Shown: piece after piece, positions 21,323-31,155 of the stretch | Position numbering within the stretch: position 1 is the stretch's first letter | How the letters are laid out: each line of letters opens with the position of its first letter | Assembly (NCBI RefSeq): GCF_030052815.1 | Contig: NC_079504.1 | Location: 42,180,320 to 42,244,319 of the forward strand | Reading direction: 5' to 3' | Origin: Hevea brasiliensis | Lineage: Eukaryota; Streptophyta; Magnoliopsida; Malpighiales; Euphorbiaceae | DNA: 64,000 bases | Program-made: the position numbers and the translations under genes | The notes under the pieces: generated by a model | What the model was told of the DNA's origin: nothing | Databases searched by the model: none | The model's input: the letters and a program-made list of their open reading frames with translations, nothing else

Positions 21323-22293
21323 CTGTCTGATATGATTGTTCTATAGGCCTCATGCCTGCCTGTTGGCCACTATGCCTAATATTATATCTGGCTTAAATGC
21401 CTATCCGCAGGCTTCATGCCTGACATGACCGACGTATACTGGAGAGACATATGGCTGTTTAATCAGCATACTCCCGCGCATCCAGCTTTTATAATTTGTT
21501 ATAGGTTTCTTGGGCACTGATAAAAATTAACTAAGACTTAAAATACAATAAGTAAACATAAAAAATCTCGATAATGTTAATTATTTCTAAAGTGCAATAA
21601 AATTTTAAAAGACCGAGAAATTATGATTTGCAACTATTAATTCAATTGTTTAATTATTGTTATTGTAAATTATGCACCAGTAAGCGTTATGCTTAGCGCG
21701 TTGGTTTTCCATTGCGTAGGTACTGATGATCAATCCCAGCAGCCGTAGCAGCAGTGCCCTGACAAAGCTCTGACCAGATCTGCCACTGTTCAGAGTCACC
21801 TCACTAGTCTTTTTGTATTTTGGTAGGGCCCATGTATAGACTAGTATTTTGTTCATTATGTCTAATCATAATGTAATTACTAGTTATGATGTGTTTCATT
21901 TTGGACTTGTAATTAAACTTTGAGATTAAAAATGAAAACTTGTAATTTATTATCTATGAATTTCCATAAGAATGCAATAGTTGATACTTCATTTTGAGAT
22001 CTCATAAATTTTGTAAATGATATGATATAATAGAATATGATATGGAAATATGTAAAATGAATATGAACATGTTAACAGGTGATTAGTGGAACCCGCCAGA
22101 CGTTAATAAAACAGAGGAGGCTCTGTCCGGTTCTCCACAGAAATAAGTTATAAAAAAAATTTCTACATATGAATTGCCCGTTTTAAATGACGTTAAAATT
22201 TACAATGGAAATGATAAGGCATGATAGGGTGCTCCGGCACCGAATGTGGCACTTATTGCTTGGCTATACAGTAGACGGGTAAGGGGCATCACA
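21323..22293 (+). repeat. 3' part of a family A LTR
   Basis: Homology to the G2 LTRs begins abruptly at CTGTCTGATATG and runs to the LTR end GGCATCACA. The conserved hairpin pair lies at about 21680-21716. The first ~2.5 kb of the LTR is missing. Confidence 0.85.
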
Positions 22294-22298
22294 TTTAG

Positions 22299-22310
22299 TG
22301 GTATCAGAGC
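22299..22310 (+). other. Primer binding site, tRNA-iMet type
   Basis: A perfect TGGTATCAGAGC lies five bases after the LTR end, exactly as in G2 but without its C-to-T change. Confidence 0.85.
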
Positions 22311-22434
22311 AGAGGTTTAGGCGATTCTAGACCTAAATAGTTAGAAATAGATAGAGTGCATCACATGCATGGGCCTTTAAATAGAGTCGAGGTGACACTG
22401 ATGCAGATCTGTTCTTTGTCTGTTTTATAGGATC

Positions 22435-23505
22435 GATGGCATCTGATCCTTTAGAGCACGGACCTCCAGGACCGATAGAGGAGGAGGTAGAGAGTCATGC
22501 ACCCGCACTTGCTCCTAGGAGGGGGCAAAGTAGTAGTAGAGCAGAGTCATCCCGAGGTACTGTAAGTAGGGCACAGTAGGCCTTCTATGAACAGATGACA
22601 CAGCTGCTCCGTCAGGTCACCGGAGCTATTCCTCAGCCTCAGCCATAGCCACCCCCACCTCCACAGCCATAGCCACCACCACCACCACCTGTACAGCCAC
22701 CATAGCCCCCACAGCCGCAACCTGTACACAAATCCCCACTAGAGAGACTGTGGAAGTATGGGGCAATTGACTTCAGGGGTAAGAGGGATGATGATCCAGC
22801 AGCAGCAGAGTATTGGCTGGAAAGGACAGAGAGGGTCTTGCAGTAACTCCACTGCACCCCAGAGCAGCAGTTGGAGTGCTCTTTGTCACTGCTATAGGAG
22901 GATGCTTATAGATGGTGGGTGACAGTATTGAGAGTAGTACAGCCTGCATAGATCACATGGGAGTTCTTTCTGGCTGAATTCAGAAAGAAATACATCAGTC
23001 ATGTATGCTTAGAGGCCAGAAGGAGAGAATTCATAACACTGAGGTAGAGGCAGCTTACAGTCTCCGAATATGAGTAGGAATGCGAGAGACTTAGAGGATA
23101 TGCATCGGAGTTGTGCCCACAGAAAATGATAAATGCAGAAGATTTGAGGATGGATTGAATGATAGTATCAGAATGATAGTGACATCTCATCACTTCATAG
23201 ACTTCTCCCAATTGATAGTATCAGCCCTGGATGTGGAGAGAGTAAGAGATGAGGAGCAGTCCAGGAGGGACAGGCAGCGTAAAAAAGGTTCTGGACAGGG
23301 CCAGTTTAGTGCACCAACTACTCGTAGTAAGAAGCCCAAGGGTTCAAAGGGCTGACACAAGGCTAGAGGGGCCAGTCTGGAGTATCTATAGCTAGTTCCT
23401 GGGGTACAGTAACAAAGCAACCAATTCTAGTGCCAGAATGTATCCACTGTGGTAGGAGACACAAAGGGGAGTGTCGACTATTGACTGGGGGATGTTTTAG
23501 ATGTG
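22435..23505 (+). pseudogene. Tekay gag remnant of the composite element
   Basis: Starts at an ATG reading MASDPLEHGPPGPIEEEVES, close to G2 gag. A CCA/CCG-rich segment (about 22650-22720) is followed by PLERLWKYGAIDFRGKRDDD and AAEYWLERTERVLQ. A stop replaces a Gln codon soon after and several others follow. Capsid sequence continues at about 23113-23355. The zinc knuckle is cut off after GGCFRCG by the join to inverted LTR. Close similarity to G2 gag marks the same family; the product cannot be functional. Confidence 0.82.
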
Positions 23506-24648
23506 GATCTCAACTCAATTAGGTCAAATTCATGCATTTACACAAGGTTCTCAATCATTTACACAAACCCTAGTTTCCAAAGTTTCAAATTTACACAAAC
23601 CCTACACAACCAACTCCCAAGATTCTAACTCATCACACATTCTCATGGAACTATTTTTTCATTACTTGAAAGTAATAAACTTCAAGTTACATGGCTGCCC
23701 AAAAATCAAGGGTTCTTTCTTTCAAATTCTCTTTTCATTTTCATGATATTTATACTTGGCTAAACATGTTTTTCATGTTTAATAAAGAGAAGAAGAGGGA
23801 TTAGTGCACTAACCTCACTTGAGCTTCCCAAACCTTAACTTTCTTGCTTCTTATGGGTATCTATGGCTTCCTTTGGGTGTGGGGAGTATTTTTTGTGAAG
23901 CGTGCTAAAGGTTTTGATGGGTAGATGAAGGAATATTCAAGCTTGAAGCTTAAATAAAAATGGTGGAGAGAAGACCAAAGTGGGCGACACAAAGGAGAAT
24001 GAAAAGGAAGAAGAAGGTGAGTTGGTGGCTTTTGTCATTTGTGTCTTATATATATTCTATAATTATTGTACTTTATTGTTTTTAAATTTCATAAGTCTAT
24101 TTCCTTTCCTTTCTTTTCTTTTCTTTTCTTTTCCTCTTCTTTCTCTTCTCATTTTCCAAATTCAAATTCATAAATTTAATTTATGTTAATTATTTTATTT
24201 TCTAATTTTAATTTGACATTTAGGTCAAAATTCACCTCTGAGGGTGAAATGACCAAAATGTCCTTCGTTGCACTTATTGGGTCATTTTTATCTGTACCGA
24301 TAAATAATTTTCTCAAATTTTTCTATGACATTTTTAATGTTATTTTTACCTAAATAAACCCTTAATTAAGTCATAAAAGTTATTTTCTAGTGTCCCTTGT
24401 GGGTCTGGAGTCAGCAATTGTCTTAGCAGTTACTTCCAGTACGATCACCCATCGCCGTGGTTCCGGCTCCTTTAACTTCGTTATATTTCATTTCTTTTAT
24501 TTTCTCTAAATTTTTTTTAACATTTATTCCATCAATTTATCCCTCCTCACTATAGTTTAAGTGTAGTTCCAGACATTTTGGCTGTCCAAACAGACATTAG
24601 TCGTCGAAACAGTAGAATGTACGGACTACCTACGGTGATGGCATTACA
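23506..24648 (-). repeat. 5' part of a family A LTR, inverted
   Basis: Read on the minus strand from 24648 it begins TGTAATGCCATCACCGTAGG and follows the first ~1 kb of the G1/G2 LTRs. It also carries an extra ~190-base block, containing the 5S-like motif, that G1 and G2 LTRs lack. Its TC-rich strand (24095-24150) matches the purine-rich AAAAGAAAAG stretch of the others. Confidence 0.85.
24431..24480 (-). other. 5S rRNA-like block in inverted family A LTR
   Basis: On the minus strand CGAAGTTAAAGGAGCC is followed by CGATGGGTGATCGTACTGG and AAGTA. Plant 5S rRNA has CGAAGTTAAGCGTGC and, 34 bases on, GATGGGTGACC-CCTGGGAAGT. These correspond to box A and box C of the Pol III control region. Spacing here is 26 bases, so this is a diverged or convergent block and not a 5S gene. 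Confidence 0.6.
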
Positions 24649-25200
24649 AAGGGACTAACTAATATATTTACTATGAGCAATTTGATGTAGTGTGGGTTCT
24701 CTTGCGTGTAATTAGGTTGATGGGTAGTATAGCTTTGAGCTTGTAATGATGATTTATTATTGTTGATAGTAGAAGATGGCATGCTTGTGGATGTGGCCCT
24801 ATGTTGAGAGGGTGAACTACGTAAATATTTGTGTTTTATATGTTTGTTTTATTTTTTTGCAGTTTACACGCTTCCGCGACGCACAACAATTTGAAATCTA
24901 ATAGTGGCTCTGAGTTTGAATTGCATATCAAAAGAAAATGATAAGAAAGTGAAGATTGGATCAACACGGTGCAGGGAAAAATGCTGAAAATTGGATCAAA
25001 ACTTGAAAATGTTGAGAAATTGAAAATTGGATAAAACTAAGAATGACAATGGATTGAGTATTCTCGGATAATTGATCAAACCCTATTGAAAGAAGCCTGA
25101 GTATTATATAATGAAGTTTGAGACAAGTTATGATTAGGAAAATAATACTCACATTGAATTTGAATTAAGTTTAGATTTTATATATTACGGGCACCGTTAC

Positions 25201-25253
<53 letters not shown>

Positions 25254-27069
25254 AATATTTTATTTTAAATAAATAGAATTTAAATATTTTATAAGATTAT
25301 TAAAATTTAAAATATAAATAATTAGTAAAATTTTTTTTATATAAATTATTAACTAAAACATATAAAATCAAAAGAATTCAAGTAATATTTGAATAATGAT
25401 AATCAAATTTTAGATGAGTGCAGGTAGTTTAGAATGAATTTTAGTCGAATTCAAAAGGAATTTGATATTAAAATTATTAATTAAATTTAGATAAAATGAT
25501 TTTTACGGATATATGTTGCTATCTCAAGACTATGTACACAAAAATAAAATGCTAAGAAAAGTGAAAATTGGTTCAAGACTATGTAGAAAGCAAATGCTGA
25601 GGATATGTAAATTGGATCAAGACTCTGTACAGGGAAAATGCTAACACTTATGCTTGGCCTTCGTTATTTCTTTTCAGATATTATTGCTATTGCTTGGAAT
25701 TAATTCACCAATTCAGTAGATTGAAAAATAGAATTTTTTAAGATTTGAAAAAAATATCATAAAACATTGCTTTAAAAATCAAGAGTTCTCCCAAACACAA
25801 ATTTAAGATTTTTAAATTTAAAAACCTTCTCATTATCTTATAAAATTTCCTCCAAACAGAGGGTAGACAATTTCTTCTCTTTTCTTATTTTTCCTTTAAC
25901 TAAAGTTATCTTATTTATTTATTTATTTATATGATTTATTATTTGATAAAAAATTTATTAAAAATTTATGAAATGTAAAATTTAAATTTTAAAACTACAT
26001 ATTATGAGAAAAATTTTTAAATAATAAATTAGCAATCAAATTAATAATTAAAGTTCATGCAACATCATTTGTTATGTCAATAATAACATACATAAAAAAA
26101 TTAATATTTTAATCACGTCAATTGCCACATGACCATTCTTTTTGCCCAATTTGGGACTCAAGTCATAACTAATATGAAAGTTTCAAATTAGGTCAAGATT
26201 GAAAAAAAAAAAAAAAGTTTTAGCTACAATTGACAAAACTCACAAAGTTTGGTTTTTTTTTTTTTTTTTTACTATTAGGCCTAATATTAAACATTATTAT
26301 AAAAATTACTTATTTGATATTTTTAAAATTTGAAAAGCTTGTTTGAACACCAAGACATTTTAAGGACTGATATGACCAATGATCTATACTTTAAGGGCTA
26401 AAATAGGCCTTTTGTCAAAATAAAATAAAATAAAGGCAAGGCAAAAGGGTCTATTTTGGCCTTTTAAGTATAGGCCAATAGTCACATAAGCTCTTAAACT
26501 TTTTGAGATTCGAACAAACCTTTCAAAGTTTTAAAAAAAGATCAAGAACCCTTTTACTATTTTGGGAACAAATAAACTAATTAGATAAGAACAATTTATT
26601 AATCTATTCTAAGATACAACAGATATCCACTAGTATATCATATACGTATGATAGCTGATGAGTACCTCGTGTACTAAAAGATCTTCGTGCATAGCCTTGG
26701 TGGATTTGATTTATAATCAATTTATAATCTAGTTTTTTTTAATCTATTTTTAAAAGTTAAAGGACTTATTTATCCCAAAAATAGTAAAAAGACTTATTTA
26801 AAATTTGAAAGACTTATTTATTTATTAAATTTAAAGGACTCGTTTAGACTCCAAAAGCTTTAAGAACTTATGCAATAATTGGGCCAAACTTTAGAGGCTA
26901 AATAGAGTTTTTATCTCAAATAAAATAACCTATTTGGATTCATTTTTATCTCAAATAAAATAACCTATTTGGATTCATGGATAACATTAAAAAATATATA
27001 TTAATTTGAACATAGAATACATGTTTTAAATGACATCAAAAGTTTACAATAAATATGATAAAACAAGAT
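24649..27069. other. AT-rich remnant region, no intact gene
   Basis: Contents seen: a copia-LTR-like stretch at about 24654-24892 (GTGAACTACGTAAAT and CGACGCACAACAA, typical of a copia LTR 3' end, without an adjacent primer site); several copies of a degenerate ~42-base unit at about 24947-25000 and 25521-25645; an imperfect hairpin at about 26383-26475; a ~33-base tandem duplication (TCTCAAATAAAATAACC) at about 26910-26979; and at 27022-27069 a short stretch like the 3' end of a Tekay LTR. No coding frame is supported. Confidence 0.45.
25207..25250. repeat. (AT)n microsatellite
   Basis: An uninterrupted AT dinucleotide run in AT-rich spacer. Confidence 0.95.
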
Positions 27070-27313
27070 ACATAAATCATGTCCTTATTATGAAGTATCC
27101 TCGATTGTGAACCTATTTATGATACTTTGTGCTAGAGATACTGTCACTCATATTCTTAACAACTTAAGAATAGAATTTCTAACAAAATATCAATGGACCT
27201 TTTCTATTACACATAAATATATTATGTAAACGGAAAAGTGAAAATGCCTTTTATTAATAAAAGATGTACAAGATACATACTAAATGATATGCTCTAGGGC
27301 ATACTACTAACAA
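27070..27313 (-). repeat. Truncated 3' LTR of C1
   Basis: On the minus strand it begins TGTTAGTAGTATGCCC and matches the first ~240 bases of the 44843-46810 LTR almost base for base. Homology then ends at TCATGTCC near 27078-27070. About 1.7 kb of LTR, the target duplication and the rest of C2 are missing, pointing to a deletion that removed the left side. Confidence 0.88.
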
Positions 27314-27323
27314 TCTCCCACTA
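27314..27323 (-). other. Polypurine tract (C1)
   Basis: GTGGGAGATT on the minus strand lies directly before the LTR start. It is the expected primer for plus-strand synthesis in copia elements. Confidence 0.7.
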
Positions 27324-27371
27324 GCACTAGAGCCATTCATTACAATATCTTAGACCCATCTTCTCAAGATG

Positions 27372-30300
27372 TCAGTCTAGCTGAGTCTGTGACATAGGCT
27401 TAGTGAATGGATCAGCTGGATTTTCAGCTGATGCTATTTTCTGCATGGTTACATCGCCTCGCCCAACTATTTCTCTGATAATGTGGTAGTGTCTTTCTAT
27501 GTGTTTGGATTTCTGGTGAGACCGGGGTTCCTTAGCCTGTATGACTGCTCCATTATTGTCACAGTGAAGTGGAACTGCTGACTCAATAAAAGGAACTACT
27601 GCAAGTTCTGTCACGAACTTCTTTATCCAAACAGCTTCTTTTGCAGCATCTGATGCAGCAATATACTCTGCTTCCATAGTGGAATCTGCAGTCATGCTTT
27701 GTTTGGAACTCTTCTAACTGACTGCACCTCCATTACAAATGAACACATATCCTGGGGTAGACTTTCTATCATCGATATCTGATTGGAAATCAGAATCAGT
27801 ATAGCCATCCAATTGCAAGTCTCCACCTCCATATATCAAGAATAAATCATTAGTTCTTCTCAAGTAGTTAAGGATATTCTTGATAGCTATCCAGTGTTCC
27901 AAACCTGGATTGGATTGATACCTGCTAGTCAAACTAACAGCATATGTGATATCCGACTTAATACACATCATTGCATACATCAAACTTCCAATAGCCGAAG
28001 AATATGGAATCCTGGCCATTTTATCTCTTTCTTCATGTGTCTTTGGAGACATCTTGTTAGAAAGGTGGATACCATGTCTCACTGGTAATAATCTTCTCTT
28101 GGAATCAAGCATGTTAAATCTCTTTAACACCTTTTCCAAGTATAGACTTTGGGATAAACAAATTATTCTTTTCGCTCTATCTCTATAGATGCGAATCCTA
28201 ATAATATAGGTTGCCTCCCCTAAGTCTTTCATAGAGAATGTATTTGACAACCATACCTTTATAGTTCTCAACATACCTGTGTCATTACCTATCAACAGTA
28301 TGTCATCCACATATAAGACAAGGAAAGTGATAGCACTGTCACTAACCTTTTTATATACACATGGCTCATCCTCATTTTTGATAAAACCAAATGACTTAAT
28401 GGCCTCATCAAAACAGATGCTCCAACTCCTCGATGCTTGTTTCAACCCATAAATGGATCGCTTTAGCTTGCATACTTTGGAACCATCTTGGGATTCAAAA
28501 CCCCTAGGTTGTTCCATGAAAATGTTTTCTTCAATGTATCCATTGAGAAAAGCTATTTCGACATCCATCTGCCAAATCTCATAATCATAGGATGCAGCTA
28601 TTGCTAATAGAATCCTAATTGATTTAAGCATGGCAACAGGCGAGAAAGTCTCCTCATAGTCGATTCCTTGCCTTTGGCAAAACCCTTTTGCTACTAGCAT
28701 TGCCTTATAGGTCTTTACCTTTCCATCAGAACCAATTTTCTTCTTGAAAAATCATTTGTTCCCTATAGGTACAATACCTTCAGGTGGGTCAACAAGATCC
28801 CAAACTTGATTCTTATACATGGAATCAATTTTGGATTTCATAGCATCAATCCATTTTGAAGAGTCTATATCTGATATAGCTTCTTCATAGGTAAGTGGAT
28901 CATCTCCATGATCTACTTCTTCATGAGTAGACAACTCTTATTCTTCTTCATGAAGGAAACCATATCTCACTGGTGGGTGAGATACCCTGGTTGTTCTACG
29001 AGGAATAGCTGTAGATGTTTCATCAATGGGTGTAGGTTGACTAGATGGATCTATATCCATCTGATCTATTGGTTGGTCAGAATTCTCCAATTCTAACTCT
29101 ATTTACCTTCCTTTGCCTCCTTTTTGAACAAGCTATTGTTCAAGAAATGTGGCATCTCTACTTATCATAACCTTTTGTGATGTAGGCAAATAAAAATAAT
29201 ATCCAAAATTATCTTTTGGATATCCAACAAATCGACCCTTTTCTGATCTAGTTTCCAATTTATCAGTGTTTAGCTTTTTAATATAAGCTGGACAACCCCA
29301 AATCTTAACATGCTTAAGACTTGGTTTTCTTCCATGCCATATCTCATAAGGTGTGGAAGAAACTGATTTTGATAGAATCCTATTCAGAATATACAAAGCT
29401 GATTCTAATGCAAATCCCCAAAAGGAGATTGGCATATCAATATAGCTCATCATACTACGTACCATATCCAATTGGGTACGATTTCTCCTTTCAGATACAC
29501 CATTCAGCTGTGGTGTTCCTAGAGGAGTCAGCTGGGAAATAATGCCGTGCTCTCTCAAGTATTCATCAAATTCAGTACTCAAGTATTCACCTCCACAATT
29601 TGATCGAAGAGCTTTAATACTCTTTCCTGTTTGATTTTCTACTTTAGATTTAAATTCTTTGAACTTTTCAAAGGATTCATGTTTGTATTTCATCAAATAC
29701 AAATACCCAAATCTTGATTTATCATCAGTAAAGGTAATAAAGTAATGAAAACCATCTCTAGCCATTTCTTTAAATGGACCACATACATCACTATGTATTA
29801 GCTCCAAAATATTTTCAGCTCTTACCCCTTGTCCTACAAAGTGTGATCTAGTCATTTTGCCCTAAAGGCAAGATTCACAAGTTGGAGTAGGCTTAAAGCC
29901 CAATGAGGATAGAATCCCCATTTTCTCCAGTTTTGCAATCCTATCTTCTGCAACATGACATAACCTTAAGTGCCAAATATATTTTAAACTTGAGTTGATT
30001 TTCACTATGGCATTGCATTCATTTAGATCACTTGCATTCATTTTGTATTTGTCATTATTATCCAAATAATAAAGACCATTATTCATATAACCCGAACTAA
30101 CATATTTATTTCGAAAATAAATATTGCAAACATCATCTGTGAATTGAAATTCATAGCCATTTCTAATCAAACTAGATATAGAAATGATGTTCTTAAAAGC
30201 ATCAGGTACTTATAAAATATTATCCAAACACAAAACATGTCCAGACATGTAAAAAGATTTAGATCCTATGGCTAAAGCTTCAACAGTTGAGCCATTGCCA

Positions 30301-30930
30301 ATCCGGACTCTAACATCTCGAGAACGTAAGCTGCTACTATTTGCTAGTTCCTGCATATCATAAGAAATGTGAGACCTGGCACCAGTATCTAAAACCCAAG
30401 CTATAGATGAACTATGAGTATCATCAGAATCTAAATAACAAGATATAGACATACCTTCCAAAGGTGTATCCTTCTTGTTCTTCAGAGAAGCAAGATACTC
30501 TGGGCAGTTCCTTTTCCAGTGCCCATCCTTCTGGCAGTGGAAACACTTTCCTTTGCCTCCATCAGCTTTAGTCTTCCCTTTCTGTTTAGCTATTTTCTTG
30601 GAAGGACCAGGAATCTGAGGTTTCTCTTTCTTATTGCCCTTCTTCTTGTTGGACTTTCCAGCAGAAGAAGATGTAATCAAAGCTACCTCTTTTCCTTTAT
30701 TGCTCGGCATATTCTTTTGGGCAATAACCAGCATGCTGAGTAAACCAGCCAAGGTGCATTCCTGTTTAGTCATATGGAAATTTGTCATAAAATTCTCAAA
30801 AGACTCAGGAAGGGACTGAAGGATAAAATCCGTCTGTAGTTGGAAATCCATGTTGAAGTCAAGATGTTCCAACTGCTCAATCAGCCAAATCATCTTGTGG
30901 ACATAATCCCCAACATTCTGTCCCTCAGAC
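27372..30930 (-). pseudogene. Copia polyprotein remnant: gag C-part, PR, IN, RT, RNase H (C1)
   Basis: On the minus strand the order is: gag middle (WLIEQLEHLDFNMDFQLQTD); a complete zinc knuckle CFHCQKDGHWKRNC at about 30540-30500; protease WVLDTGARSHIS with an intact DTG at about 30400-30365; GAG-pre-integrase (HLRLCHVAEDRIAKL); integrase with HSDVCGPF and GVSERRNR intact but the middle Asp replaced (RSNCGGEY); RT with an intact YVDDILLIG at about 28315-28290; and RNase H (STMEAEYIAASDAAKEAVW, KSKHIERHYHI). About six stops or frameshifts break it, for example near 30210, 29856 and 27710. It continues at 42742 beyond the G3 insertion. Confidence 0.88.
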
Positions 30931-31100
30931 TGTAACGCCCCTATTTACATAGCCTGGTATATTTCACTATTCCGGTGATCGGTGTTGGTCCGAACAATTA
31001 AGGGGATTAGAACCATACTTAAGACAACTAGATGAGCCCTGAACACAAATAATTAGTAATTGCCAATAAGTTAAGTATAAATAAGAAAAACAGAACATAA

Positions 31101-31155
31101 GAAGTTAAACGTGCTGAGAGTCACAGAGATGGGTGACCTTCTCGGAAAGGACTGC
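31101..31155 (+). other. 5S rRNA-like block in G3 5' LTR
   Basis: GAAGTTAAACGTGCTGAGAG is followed by GATGGGTGACCTTCTCGG and AAAGGACT. In plant 5S rRNA the matching stretches are GAAGTTAAGCGTGCTTGGG (box A region) and GATGGGTGACC-CCTGGGAAG (box C region). The offset between the two is 27 bases here and 34 in 5S. The 5' half of 5S is absent. Confidence 0.65.

Larger units (their letters stand above)
21323..24648. mobile_element. Composite family-A element: partial LTR, gag and inverted partial LTR
   Basis: The order is the last ~970 bases of a plus-strand family A LTR, then primer site, gag to the zinc knuckle, then in opposite orientation the first ~1.14 kb of a family A LTR ending outward at its TGTAAT terminus. 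There is no PR, RT or IN. The inner join, at about 23505, falls in the zinc-knuckle codons with a few bases of microhomology (ATCT). This may be an autointegration or inversion product, or two copies fused by deletion. Confidence 0.75.

Noticed and set aside
22547..22857. Minus-strand Gly/Cys/Trp-rich frames
   Set aside because: They are antisense readings of the proline-rich CCA/CCG stretch of Tekay gag.
24654..24892. A solo copia LTR
   Set aside because: The 3' part resembles a copia LTR end, but no start, partner or target duplication could be defined; noted only as a resemblance.
31101..31155. A functional 5S rRNA gene
   Set aside because: Only the 3' half resembles 5S, spacing is altered and it recurs inside LTRs; kept as a finding on LTR structure.
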